64,000 nt of DNA, taken from Mycobacterium sp. ST-F2. GTDB lineage: Bacteria; Actinomycetota; Actinomycetes; Mycobacteriales; Mycobacteriaceae. This document shows positions 42,480-50,727 of the stretch, piece by piece. The notes under the pieces were generated by a model that was not told the origin of the DNA, searched no databases, and saw only the letters and a program-made list of their open reading frames with translations. Position 1 is the first letter of the stretch; every line of letters starts with the position of its first letter. The stretch lies in contig NZ_JMHT01000006.1 of assembly GCF_001905655.1 (NCBI RefSeq), positions 106,771 through 170,770 of the forward strand, read 5' to 3'. A program made the translations under genes and the position numbers.

Positions 42480-42791
42480 ATGACCCAACCCGACCCGACC
42501 GCCGCCGCCGGCGAGGTACCCGAGGAGCAGAAGACCTCGGCCGGGCGCGGCCTGTTGAACTCGATGCACCCGAAGGTCTTCTTCTCGATGGCCGACGGCT
42601 ATCCCGTTGGCGTCAAACAGTTTCTGCAGTTCTGTCTGCTGCTGATCTATCCGGGCTGGCTGATCGCGGCGCCGCTGTGCGGAGCCGTCTACTACGCCGG
42701 GTACGGAGTGCTGTGGGTGTTGTTCTGGCCCCTGCGCGCCTGGATGAAGACGAACAGGCCCGAGGAGTACGCGGCCAGTCAACTGAAGTGA
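42480..42791 (+). CDS. Small membrane protein
   Basis: The product is 103 aa. One hydrophobic region at about residues 46-80 (LQFCLLLIYPGWLIAAPLCG and YGVLWVLFWPL) forms one or two membrane helices. The N-terminus is polar and Pro/Glu-rich. It lies 21 nt after the metallopeptidase gene in the same direction, so it may assist that lipoprotein. No known family recognised. Confidence 0.65.
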   Translation: MTQPDPTAAAGEVPEEQKTSAGRGLLNSMHPKVFFSMADGYPVGVKQFLQFCLLLIYPGWLIAAPLCGAVYYAGYGVLWVLFWPLRAWMKTNRPEEYAASQLK

Positions 42792-42801
42792 GCGTGCGCC
42801 C

Positions 42802-43317
42802 CTACCGCTTGAGGAACGCGAAGAAGTGCGGTGTGGTGTCGACCCGAAGCCGGGTCAGCTTGCGGTAGCTGATCAGCCACTCGCCGTTTTCGAGACGGTA
42901 CTGCTCGTGATAATGGCCGTAGCCGTGCAGGTGTTCCTCGACGTCTCCGTTGGTCCACCACAACTTGTCCTCCATGGCCCAGATGCCGGTGGCTGTGGTG
43001 TCACTGGTCAACTCGATCTCGGGGGTGTGGCCGTGGTGGACGGTCGTGACGGTGGTGCCGCCGTCGAGCAGTGACCGGATGGCCCGCGTCAGCGGCTCCT
43101 TGCCGACCACGCGGTTCGTGGATCCGGGCTTGGGCGTCCAGTTGTTGTTGTCGGGCAACCCATCCCAGGTCTCAGAGACGACGTCGTCGGTGTGCAAGGT
43201 CGGATAGACCTCCCACTGCTTGGTGTCCATGCACCGCAGCCGGCGGGCGAAGGTACGTTTGATGGCCTCGATGGCGTGCGCCTGGTCGCCGGTGCTCAGG
43301 GTGATCTCGGTGGTCAT
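42802..43317 (-). CDS. SnoaL-like (NTF2-fold) protein
   Basis: The product is 171 aa from an ATG at 43317, which starts TTEITLSTGDQAHAIEAIKR; longer starts would cross the TetR gene. The SnoaL/NTF2 pattern is clear: helix, RCMDTKQWEVYPTLHTDDV, then strands with HGHTPEIEL, AMEDKLWW and YHEQYRLENGEWLISYRKLT. These small alpha+beta barrels are lyases, isomerases or binding proteins of steroid or polyketide metabolism. It is the last gene of an SDR-TetR-SnoaL operon. Confidence 0.85.
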   Translation of the reverse strand: MTTEITLSTGDQAHAIEAIKRTFARRLRCMDTKQWEVYPTLHTDDVVSETWDGLPDNNNWTPKPGSTNRVVGKEPLTRAIRSLLDGGTTVTTVHHGHTPEIELTSDTTATGIWAMEDKLWWTNGDVEEHLHGYGHYHEQYRLENGEWLISYRKLTRLRVDTTPHFFAFLKR

Positions 43318-43328
43318 GCGATCTCGTT

Positions 43329-43931
43329 TCAGGTGGTTCGGGTGCGCCGGCGCCAGGGCGCCAGGAGCAGTTCGCAGGCCCGGCGCATGTCGCGCTCGGC
43401 CTGTTCGGGCGTCGTCTCTCCGGTGATGGCCCAGGACAAGATGCCGTACGCGCACTGCTCGAGCAGGAGCGCGATCTGCGTCTGATCGGCGGTGGGCGCG
43501 GCGATCCCGGCAACGGTGAGGATGTTGCTCCGCAGGTTGTAGTCGCCGCTGACCGTCGATTCGGCGCGCCGGGCGTTGACCGACGTGATCATCGCGCGGG
43601 CAAGTCGGGGGCGAGCCAACATGTTCCGGATGATGCCGGTCATCAGTTCGGTGACGTCGGCGACGGGATGGCCCGTCGTCGGGCCCGGCGGTGCGGCCGT
43701 CTGGGTGTAGTGAAACAACAACGCCGCGAACAGATGGTGCTTGGTGGGGTAGTAGCGGTAGACGGTGGTGATCGACACCGCGGACTGGTCCGCCACGTCC
43801 TGCATGCGGACTTCCTCCAGTCCGTGCCGCGCCCCGAGCCGCGCCGCGGTGGCGAGTATCCGCTCGCAACGATCGATCTGCGCGGGGGTCCGCGGAATGG
43901 CCGGTTCCCGGTCGAGTGGTGCACGGGGCAT
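43329..43931 (-). CDS. TetR-family regulator
   Basis: The product is 200 aa. The HTH reads RILATAARLGARHGLEEVRM, then QDVADQSAVSITTVYRYYPT. The C-terminal part is helical with a KstR2/TetR_C-like shape. It starts 2 nt after the SDR stop in the same direction. A 16-bp palindrome lies 5' of the operon (44776-44791), so it probably controls both this operon and the divergent oxidoreductase. Confidence 0.85.
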   Translation of the reverse strand: MPRAPLDREPAIPRTPAQIDRCERILATAARLGARHGLEEVRMQDVADQSAVSITTVYRYYPTKHHLFAALLFHYTQTAAPPGPTTGHPVADVTELMTGIIRNMLARPRLARAMITSVNARRAESTVSGDYNLRSNILTVAGIAAPTADQTQIALLLEQCAYGILSWAITGETTPEQAERDMRRACELLLAPWRRRTRTT

Positions 43932-43933
43932 GG

Positions 43934-44760
43934 TTACTCCGGTGGCCCAGAAGGGGTGCCCTGCAACATCTTCTGGATCATCGCGTGGGATGCCAGCAGC
44001 ACCTGGCCGCGGTTGTCGGTGGCATGGACGGCCGGGCTGCCGGCGTGCGTCGAGATGATGTGGACGGGACCGTTGGCGAGGTTTGCCAGCCCTTCGCGCG
44101 CGACGTCGGCCGGATCGGACGCCGGCATCCCGGGGATGTCGAAGTTGAGGCCGACCCGCTCCATCGCCGGCGTCCGGGTGAGGCCGAGGACCAGTTCGAG
44201 CACGTGCACGTTGTGTTCGCGCAACTCCAGCCAGAGGCCTTCGGCGTAGATCCGGCTGAAGGCCTTCACTCCGCCGTAGACGGTGTGCCGAGCCGAGCCG
44301 AGGTGCCCCGAGAGCGAGCCGACCAGCACCAGCCCACCCCGGCGACGCTCGCGCATCGGGGCACCGAAGTGGTGAACCAGCCGCAGTGGGGTTGTGACGT
44401 TCAGGTCGATGACGCGCTGGAAGGCGGCGAGGTCGCCGTCGAGGAACTCCGCGCTGTGGGTGTTGGCGCCGGCGTTGTAGATGACCAGGCCTACCTCCAG
44501 ATCGTCTGTGGCACTGATGATCTCGTCGACGCCATCCTCGGTGGTGAGGTCGACGGCAAGTTCGCGTACCTCGGCGCCCCGAGGTCGCGACAGCGGGCCG
44601 CGGTGGCGTGCAGCGGCCCGGGCTTGCGTGCGATCAGCACCAGGTTGAGGCCGGCCTGCGCGAGCTGGGCCGCGAACTCGGCGCCGACGCCTTCCGAGCC
44701 ACCCGCGATGACCGCCCACGGCCCGTACTGCTGCACCTGCAGCATGTCCTCGCTAGACAA
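43934..44760 (-). pseudogene. Frameshifted short-chain dehydrogenase/reductase
   Basis: The first 60 residues, from the ATG at 44760, lie in one frame (WAVIAGGSEGVGAEFAAQLA, the NAD-binding G-x-x-x-G-x-G region) and continue in a second frame from about 44575 (VRELAVDLTTEDGVDEII, then YNAGANTHS, Ser in VGSLSG and Tyr/Lys in YGGVKAF). The two parts join if two bases (CG near 44573-44577) are removed or one added. With the correction the product is about 274 aa with every SDR motif, so the lesion is recent or is a sequencing error. Uncorrected, the gene makes only an 89-aa fragment. Confidence 0.85.
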
Positions 44761-44775
44761 GTTCTCGCTCCATAT

Positions 44776-44791
44776 CTAAAATTCATTTTAG
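44776..44791. promoter_or_regulatory. Palindromic operator between SDR and LLM oxidoreductase genes
   Basis: CTAAAAT (44776-44782) and ATTTTAG (44785-44791) form a perfect inverted repeat with a 2-bp centre (TC), A+T-rich against the local GC-rich background. It lies in the divergent promoter region 44761-44844. It fits a site for the TetR protein of the adjacent operon. Confidence 0.65.
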
Positions 44792-44844
44792 TTTTCTGCG
44801 TCCGAGGGTATCCGATCCAGACGCCTGAATGGAAGGGCGTACGC

Positions 44845-45708
44845 ATGCGGATAGGCCTGCAGACACCCGTGGTGATCCAAGTTCCCGCCACGGCGTCGAC
44901 GTGGGAAGCGAGCGCCGGCGCAGCCGAGATCGGTGAGATCGCCGCCGTCGCAGACCTGCTCGGCATCGACTACCTGACCTGCTCCGAGCATGTCGTCGTG
45001 CCATCAGACGTCGCAGCCATCCGGGGATCGACGTATTGGGATCCGTTGGCCACGTTGGCTTTCATCGCCGGACGCACGTCACGGATTCGGTTGGCCACCT
45101 CGGTTCTTGTGCTGGGCTACCACCATCCGCTGGAGATCGCCAAGCGCTACGGCACCCTCGACCAGGTCAGCGGTGGCCGGCTGATCCTGGGCGTGGGCGT
45201 CGGATCGCTGCGCGAAGAGTTCGATCTGCTGGGCGCCGCCTGGGATGACCGCGGGGCCCGGGCCGACGAGGCGATGAGCGCCGTGCGAGACGCCCTGTCC
45301 ACCAATCGCCCAGTGCACCAAGGCAATTACTACAAGTACGACTCGCTCGTCATGGCTCCCTGCGCGCTGCAACACCGGGTACCGATCTGGGTGGGCGGCC
45401 GGACCCGCCGTTCGCTTCGCCGCGCCGTCGAACTCGGGGACGGCTGGATGCCCTTCGGCCTCTCGGTAGCCGAGATCTCGACAATGCTTGCCGCGGTGGA
45501 ACTTCCCGAGTTCTTCGACATCGTGCTCACCACGCGGCCGCTGGATCCGATGGGCTCGCCACAACAGACGCTCGACGAACTCGGCGTGCTCGACGACGCC
45601 GGTGCGACGGCCGCGACGTGCGTCATCGCCTCCCGATCCGCGGCGCACTGCTGCGAACAGCTCGGCGCGCTGGCCGATCTGACGAACCTCCTCACGGATC
45701 AACGGTGA
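44845..45708 (+). CDS. LLM-class (probably F420-dependent) oxidoreductase
   Basis: The product is 287 aa from an ATG at 44845 with GGAAGGG 7 nt upstream. The luciferase-like monooxygenase TIM barrel is evident: MRIGLQTPVV, the strand GIDYLTCSEHVVVPSD, RTSRIRLATSVLVLGYHHPL (a conserved N/H-P), GGRLILGVGVGSLREEFDLLG and IWVGGRTRRSLRRAVELGDG. In mycobacteria such proteins mostly bind F420; substrates are often xenobiotics or steroids. It overlaps the downstream SnoaL-like gene by 4 nt. Confidence 0.88.
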   Translation: MRIGLQTPVVIQVPATASTWEASAGAAEIGEIAAVADLLGIDYLTCSEHVVVPSDVAAIRGSTYWDPLATLAFIAGRTSRIRLATSVLVLGYHHPLEIAKRYGTLDQVSGGRLILGVGVGSLREEFDLLGAAWDDRGARADEAMSAVRDALSTNRPVHQGNYYKYDSLVMAPCALQHRVPIWVGGRTRRSLRRAVELGDGWMPFGLSVAEISTMLAAVELPEFFDIVLTTRPLDPMGSPQQTLDELGVLDDAGATAATCVIASRSAAHCCEQLGALADLTNLLTDQR

Positions 45709-46202
45709 CCGAACAACGGCTCGCAGAGCTCGAGGCCCGGCTGCGCCGCATCGAGGACGAACGCGCCGTCGAGCGGATGATCGCGTCCTACGGGCCACTC
45801 GTCGACGCCGGCGAAGCCGACGCCGTCGCCGCGATGTGGGCACCGAACGGGGTGTACGACGTCGAGAACTGGCTCATGACGGGACCCGCCGACGTCGCGG
45901 CCATGGTGCGCTCACCCGGCCACCAGGAGTTCATCACCACCGGGTGCACCCATTTCCTGAGCCCTGCCGTCGTCACGATCGACGGCAACGAGGCCGTCGC
46001 GGTGTGTGAGTCGACGCTGTTGCTCAGGCGCACAACGACTTACGAAGCCATCCGGGCCGGTGTCAGCTACTTCCACCTGCGCCGCACCGCGGAATCGCCG
46101 CACGGTTGGCTGATCGTCAAACGCGTCACGCGCCTGCTCGACGGGACCGAGCCGCCCCGCCGGTTGTTGGCAGCGGGCATCGCAGGACGGATCCTGAACT
46201 AG
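45705..46202 (+). CDS. SnoaL-like (NTF2-fold) protein
   Basis: The product is 165 aa from a GTG at 45705 overlapping the preceding stop (GTGA), so it is translationally coupled. N-terminal coiled helix EQRLAELEARLRRIEDERAV, then SYGPLVDAGEADAVAAMWAP and strands with GCTHFLSPAVVTIDGNEAVA. Family as for 42802. Likely acts on the product of the coupled oxidoreductase (inference). Its last 4 bases overlap the convergent TetR gene. Confidence 0.85.
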   Translation: MTEQRLAELEARLRRIEDERAVERMIASYGPLVDAGEADAVAAMWAPNGVYDVENWLMTGPADVAAMVRSPGHQEFITTGCTHFLSPAVVTIDGNEAVAVCESTLLLRRTTTYEAIRAGVSYFHLRRTAESPHGWLIVKRVTRLLDGTEPPRRLLAAGIAGRILN

Positions 46203-46846
46203 CCCCGCGCGCTGTCCAGCGTCTGCCCGGCCATGGCCGCCAGGACCCGGTGGGCACGGGCGACCATCGCCGCCGCGGACTCCTCGGGGTGATTACGCCA
46301 GAACAACATCAGCGCCGACACCATGTGCTCCCACACGCCGGTGGCGGCGACGAGATCCACGGGATCCGTCAGCCCGACCCCTCCGAGGGAGCGTGACACC
46401 CCCGCGAACGCCTGCTGGCGCAGGATCGTCCGCTGCTCTCGCGCGGCGTCACGTGCCGGGCCGTGGGGGACCGACCGGTCGAACAGCACATGCCAGTCGC
46501 CCGGATGCCCTTCGAAGGTCGAGAAGATGGCCGCCAGCACCGGCTCACCTGCGGCGGCACCCGCCCCCGTCAGGTGATCAGGCGACTTGAGCGCGTCGCC
46601 GACCGCCGCCTCGATCTGGTTTCCGATCTTGGCGACGCATGCGGCGTAGACCGCCTCCTTGGATCCGAAGTAGCTGATGATCAGCGTCTTGGAGACGTCC
46701 GCCTGGGCGGCGATGGCGGCCAGGGACGCACCCGCGTAGGTGACTCGGCTGAATTCGGCGATCGCGGCCTCGATGATCAGCTGCTCACGCTCACCGCGCG
46801 GCACCCCTTTGGTGCCGGTTCTGCCGCTGACGGGCCGCGTGGTCAT
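46199..46846 (-). CDS. TetR-family regulator
   Basis: The product is 215 aa. HTH: EQLIIEAAIAEFSRVTYAGA and SLAAIAAQADVSKTLIISYF. The C-terminal domain has a TetR_C shape with WHVLFDRSVPHG. The stop overlaps that of the convergent SnoaL gene. No clear palindrome was found in the 69 bases upstream. Target genes may be the neighbouring SDR/lipocalin-like genes. Confidence 0.88.
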   Translation of the reverse strand: MTTRPVSGRTGTKGVPRGEREQLIIEAAIAEFSRVTYAGASLAAIAAQADVSKTLIISYFGSKEAVYAACVAKIGNQIEAAVGDALKSPDHLTGAGAAAGEPVLAAIFSTFEGHPGDWHVLFDRSVPHGPARDAAREQRTILRQQAFAGVSRSLGGVGLTDPVDLVAATGVWEHMVSALMLFWRNHPEESAAAMVARAHRVLAAMAGQTLDSARG

Positions 46847-46915
46847 CGGGATAGCCTAGAGCCGGCTGACGTTCATGACACATTCTTGACCGCTACCCGG
46901 GACGAACGGGCCGAT

Positions 46916-47992
46916 TCAGTCCGGCTGGACGTCGATCCACTCCAGATACGCACTGCCCGAGACCGGTCCGGTACCCCAGGTACCGGTATAGGAGTACGCG
47001 GCGACATATCCCGGTCCGTGTCCGTGGCGCCACGGCGAGTCGACGGTGCCGACCAGGGCCAGCACCTCACGGCTGCCATCACGCACCGACCACTTGAACC
47101 TCCGGGGCCGGCGCATGGTGTTGCCGCGGTCGTCGACCAAGGGTTCGCCGTACTCGGTGACCGCGAAGTGGACGTCCGAGTAGACCTCTGTTTCTCCGCC
47201 GAGGACGCGCACGTGGGCCAACTTGCAGGCGGTCCGGCCGCGGGCCCGGACGTCGGTCAGCAGCACCTGGGTGCGCGCGTCGAGGTTGATGATCTGGTAG
47301 GTGAAGAAGTCCAGCGGCAGCTTGAGCCGGGCCGGCACCGGACGGCGCGTAAGTGCCTGGTGCGTGCGGATTCTCGCGTACTCGAAGGTGCCCAGACCGC
47401 CGACCTCGACGCCGTCGACGGTGCCGGTGTAGGGCGCCAGCAGGCTCAGGTGGTCGTAGATGGGCGACTTCACGAAATACGAAACCTGGTCTGTGACATC
47501 GAGTTTCAGGTCGACATCGAACTCGGGGTAGCGGCCGCGGACGACGACGTGGGGCAGCGCCACATTGATGGCCAGGTCGTCGGCCCAGCGCAGCCGACGA
47601 GCGTCACTGGTGAACCAGCAGTCGGTGTGCATGTCGTAGGCCCGGTAGAAGCGCTGGTCCGCGTGCGCCGTCGACGAGAACACCGTCGACGTATCGCGCG
47701 CGTCGGGGGCCACCAGGTGGTCGAGGTCGAACAGTTCCGCACCCGACGCACCCAGCAGTGTCATGGTGTTCAGGTAGCGGTACGGGTCCGGGAGATCCGG
47801 AACGAATACCCCGAAATGCGTTACGCCCCAGGATCGGGAGACATCGTGGGGCCGGAGAATCTCCGGGGCGTCGAACGGCCGGCGAGACGCAGGCAACCGA
47901 CTGTCGACCAGTGGCAGCACGCCGTCGATGACGACGCGCGACAGCGCGCGGGAGATCATGTGCTTCTTCATGGGGTCCTTGCCTGGGGTCAC
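46916..47992 (-). CDS. Lipocalin-like (AttH/CrtC-type, DUF6670-like) protein
   Basis: The product is 358 aa with no signal peptide. It is beta-rich; WGVTHFGVFVPDLPDPYRYL, CWFTSDARRLRWADDLAINV and a C-terminal HGHGPGYVAAYSYTGTW strand run suggest the double-lipocalin fold of AttH/CrtC-like proteins. The gene overlaps the upstream SDR gene by 4 nt (ATGA), so the two are coupled and probably act on one lipid or sterol-like substrate (inference). Assignment to DUF6670 is from memory and uncertain. Confidence 0.6.
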   Translation of the reverse strand: MTPGKDPMKKHMISRALSRVVIDGVLPLVDSRLPASRRPFDAPEILRPHDVSRSWGVTHFGVFVPDLPDPYRYLNTMTLLGASGAELFDLDHLVAPDARDTSTVFSSTAHADQRFYRAYDMHTDCWFTSDARRLRWADDLAINVALPHVVVRGRYPEFDVDLKLDVTDQVSYFVKSPIYDHLSLLAPYTGTVDGVEVGGLGTFEYARIRTHQALTRRPVPARLKLPLDFFTYQIINLDARTQVLLTDVRARGRTACKLAHVRVLGGETEVYSDVHFAVTEYGEPLVDDRGNTMRRPRRFKWSVRDGSREVLALVGTVDSPWRHGHGPGYVAAYSYTGTWGTGPVSGSAYLEWIDVQPD

Positions 47993-48822
47993 GTGAGGGC
48001 CGCGAGAGCGCGGTCGGCCGCGGTGGGGGAGATCAGGTCGATGGTCGGCAGCACCGCGCGCAGCACGGCGGGGCTGACCTCGACCGGCTGGTGCGTCACG
48101 GCCCGGACGATCCAGCGTCCCGCCTCTTGCGCCGACAATGCGGCGGCACCTGCGTATTCGACTGTGGGCGCGATCATTTCGGTGCGCACCAGCGGGAAGT
48201 ACACGTTGGTGGCGCAGATTCCGGGATGCGGCCGCTCGGCGTTGAGACTGCGGCCGAAGATCGCCAGCGCGCTCTTCGACGCCGCGTACGCCGAGAACCG
48301 CGGAAAGGTGTTGGCGTGCAGCCCCCAGGTGCAGACGTTGACCACCTGACCGCGGCCGCGCTCGATCATGCCCGGCAGCAATCCGAGACTCAGCTGCACG
48401 GCGGCCAGGTAGTTCAGCGACATGGTGCGCTGGTAGTCGTGCAGCCGGTCGGTGGCGTCGACGATGCTGCGCCGGATCGAGTGGCCGGCGTTGTTCACGA
48501 GCACGTCCACCCGCTCGCCGGTGAGGTCCTCGAGCATCCGGGCGGTGGCGTTCTGGTCGGCCAGATCACAAGTGCGCCAATAGCATCCGGTCTCGTCGGC
48601 CTGGGTTCGCAGTTCGTCCTCGCGGCGCGCGACAGCGATGACAGTGGCTCCGCGGGCCCTGAGCTGGGTGACGGCCTGACGCCCGATACCGGCCGATGCG
48701 CCCGTCACCACGACGGTCAGGTCACCGACATCTCGCCCCGGCCCTGCCAGCGCGGTGTCGAGCCGCTCGGGCAGCAGCGTGCGGCGCTGGACGAGATCCA
48801 GGATGGCGTTGCGAACGGACAT
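47989..48822 (-). CDS. Short-chain dehydrogenase/reductase with altered catalytic Ser
   Basis: The product is 277 aa from the ATG at 48822 (48837 is possible). NAD(P) site GASAGIGRQ with Arg nearby (AVARRE suggests NADP), NNAGHSIRR, and Tyr-x-x-x-Lys in YAASKSAL. Thirteen residues before the Tyr, where the catalytic Ser stands in most SDRs, the sequence reads VCTWGL, with Thr or Trp instead. Thr can sometimes substitute, so activity is not excluded. It resembles mycobacterial acyl-CoA/fatty-acid reductase-type SDRs and is coupled to the lipocalin-like gene. Confidence 0.85.
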   Translation of the reverse strand: MSVRNAILDLVQRRTLLPERLDTALAGPGRDVGDLTVVVTGASAGIGRQAVTQLRARGATVIAVARREDELRTQADETGCYWRTCDLADQNATARMLEDLTGERVDVLVNNAGHSIRRSIVDATDRLHDYQRTMSLNYLAAVQLSLGLLPGMIERGRGQVVNVCTWGLHANTFPRFSAYAASKSALAIFGRSLNAERPHPGICATNVYFPLVRTEMIAPTVEYAGAAALSAQEAGRWIVRAVTHQPVEVSPAVLRAVLPTIDLISPTAADRALAALT

Positions 48823-48894
48823 GGCTTCCTCCCACACGGTGATCTCACCGGGACGTCGCCGATATTACCATGCGGTCACTTATTGGGCGCGGTG

Positions 48895-49290
48895 TCAGCT
48901 TGCAATGCTGGATCCGCCCATCCACAACGGGGGCTCGCAATGGTCGCCTTTCGCGGCGTACGGATTCAGGCCGCTCCACCGCCGGCGACGTGTCATCCGC
49001 TCGTAGTGTTCGTCGGCCACCGACTTCAGAAAGTCGACACTGCCACTCATGAAATCCAGCCCGTAGCCGGTCAGCACGTACTTGGGCAGGTCCGGTACAG
49101 ACTGCTCAGAGATGTCGTATCGCTCGCTGCGGTGGTGCGTCCCGCGTTCATCGACATCGGCGGCCCACCGGAGCACCGACGGCCGGCGCCAGGACGTCGC
49201 CGCCGCCTCCACGACGGTCCGCCAATCGACACCGGGTTCGGGTGCGACCCACGCAGGTGCCGGGATTTCGTGGACCATCTGTGCCCTCAT
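48895..49290 (-). CDS. Hypothetical protein (131 aa)
   Basis: The product is 131 aa. The ATG at 49290 has AAGGGG 6 nt upstream; a GTG nine codons earlier is also open. Trp/Arg/Pro-rich and soluble (EIPAPAWVAPEPGVDWRTVV, RYDISEQSVPDLPKYVLTGY), with no motif I recognise. It is in line with the SDR-lipocalin operon but separated from it by about 70 nt. Confidence 0.55.
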   Translation of the reverse strand: MRAQMVHEIPAPAWVAPEPGVDWRTVVEAAATSWRRPSVLRWAADVDERGTHHRSERYDISEQSVPDLPKYVLTGYGLDFMSGSVDFLKSVADEHYERMTRRRRWSGLNPYAAKGDHCEPPLWMGGSSIAS

Positions 49291-49523
49291 GCCGATCCCC
49301 TTCCCCAGCTCGTGCACCGAGTGTGGGCATGGGCACCGTGATCAAGGAAGGATCGCCGGCCTGATCGGCCAGGTTCCTCGCACAAATCAAAGATTCGGCG
49401 CCTAGAGCATCCGGCCCGCTGGTCATGACGACCGCTGCCACCCGCTTGCCATGGGCAGCGCCGGCGGCTCCGCCATACTGGCCCGGTGGGGGCTGGAGAT
49501 TCAATGCGGTTTGGCTGCGGAGC

Positions 49524-50207
49524 ATGACAGCACTCCTGCTGACATTGGCGGGTTTGGCGTTCCTCGACTCGCTCAATGTCCTGAACATCGGTGTCGTCTC
49601 GGCGGTGATCTACGGCAGTCGATTGAACCGTCAGTCTGCGATACCGGGTGGCGTGTGTTTCATTGCCGGAGTCCTGGCGGTGACAACGGTTTTCGGCTTG
49701 TGTGCCGTCCTGGGCCTGGGCTTACTAACAGAACTGACCAATTTCCAGCTGACGCCTACGGTGAGGTACTGGGGCGAGATCGTGCTGGGACTGGTTCTGA
49801 TCGTGCTGGCGTTCTTCCCGATGGTCGCCCAAACCACTGCGCCGGGGTGGGCCCTGGCTGCGATGCGCCAGCGCCCGTGGCTCCTCGGATTCCTCGGCGC
49901 CGCAATCGGTCTCGGCCAGGCTCCTACCGCTGTTCCCTACTTGGCAGGCCTGGCGATGATCTCGGCTCTGAACCCTCGTCCGCCGACCTGGCCAGTAATA
50001 GTGATCGTGTACTCGGTCCTCACCATGCTGCCGTGCATGGTGCTCCTCGGCCTGTCCACCAGCGGAAGTAAACGGGCCGACCAGGCGCAGCGCTGGTTGG
50101 TGCGAAGTCTCACCCGATACGGTCCGATCGGAGTGCGCCTCTTGTTCCTGGTCGCTGGAGTGGCGTTGTTCGCGGACGCAGTGGTTCACCGCAACCGATG
50201 GTGGTGA
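49524..50207 (+). CDS. GAP/Sap-family membrane protein
   Basis: The product is 227 aa from an ATG at 49524 (open further upstream to 49425 without coding features). Six hydrophobic helices (for example LLLTLAGLAFLDSLNVLNIG, WPVIVIVYSVLTMLPCMVLL, GVRLLFLVAGVALFADAVVH) and the conserved DSLN near the start fit the Sap/GAP family, one member of which exports glycopeptidolipids. The transported compound here is unknown. The 233-base region upstream (49291-49523) shows no gene. Confidence 0.75.
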   Translation: MTALLLTLAGLAFLDSLNVLNIGVVSAVIYGSRLNRQSAIPGGVCFIAGVLAVTTVFGLCAVLGLGLLTELTNFQLTPTVRYWGEIVLGLVLIVLAFFPMVAQTTAPGWALAAMRQRPWLLGFLGAAIGLGQAPTAVPYLAGLAMISALNPRPPTWPVIVIVYSVLTMLPCMVLLGLSTSGSKRADQAQRWLVRSLTRYGPIGVRLLFLVAGVALFADAVVHRNRWW

Positions 50208-50215
50208 CACCGACC

Positions 50216-50671
50216 TCAGACAGTCTCGACCTCGGCCTTGATCCGGTTGAGCGTCGTGGTCATGTCCCGGATGTTGCGCCGGGTGCGCAGCTGGCCACCG
50301 AAGATGCCGAACACGGTGTCGAGCAGGCCGGGCGTCATCCAGAACGACTCGGTGACATCCGTGCCGTCACCGGCCGGCGCCAGGGCGTAGTGCCAATTGT
50401 TTACCGCCTTGTCGCCGGCAAGCACCGCGAAGCCGAATTCGCGACCGGGCTCGCAGGCCGTGACGCGGCACGTCGTCCAGTAGATCGGCCCGATCTCGTT
50501 GCGCTTGACGTGGCCGCGGAACCGCGCTCCCAATGCGGGTCCGGTCGCGCCGTCCAGCCATTCAGATTCGAACACCTCCGGCGAGTACTTCGGGGTGTTG
50601 CGGATATCGGCGATCAGGTTCCAGACCCGGTCCGCCGGGGCGTTCATGTGGACGGTGACCGAACCTTTCAT
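50216..50671 (-). CDS. SRPBCC-family (polyketide cyclase/START-like) protein
   Basis: The product is 151 aa. The helix-grip fold starts KGSVTVHMNAPADRVWNLIA and continues with strand runs RFRGHVKRNEIGPIYWTTCR and the long C-terminal helix GQLRTRRNIRDMTTTLNRIK. Mycobacteria have many; they bind hydrophobic ligands. It stands convergent to the GAP gene and on the same strand as dpp but 56 nt after dppD. Confidence 0.8.
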   Translation of the reverse strand: MKGSVTVHMNAPADRVWNLIADIRNTPKYSPEVFESEWLDGATGPALGARFRGHVKRNEIGPIYWTTCRVTACEPGREFGFAVLAGDKAVNNWHYALAPAGDGTDVTESFWMTPGLLDTVFGIFGGQLRTRRNIRDMTTTLNRIKAEVETV

Positions 50672-50727
50672 GCGGCGATCCTATCCACCTGTGATTCCCG
50701 TCAGACCCGTTGGCTTGTCCACCCGGA

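Noticed and set aside
43318..43869. N-terminal extension of the SnoaL-like gene at 42802
   Set aside because: The extension lies over the TetR gene, which has a standard HTH; the ATG at 43317 gives the normal SnoaL length.
46463..48349. A 628-codon plus-strand frame
   Set aside because: Antisense of TetR, lipocalin-like and SDR genes, all with recognised motifs or coupling.
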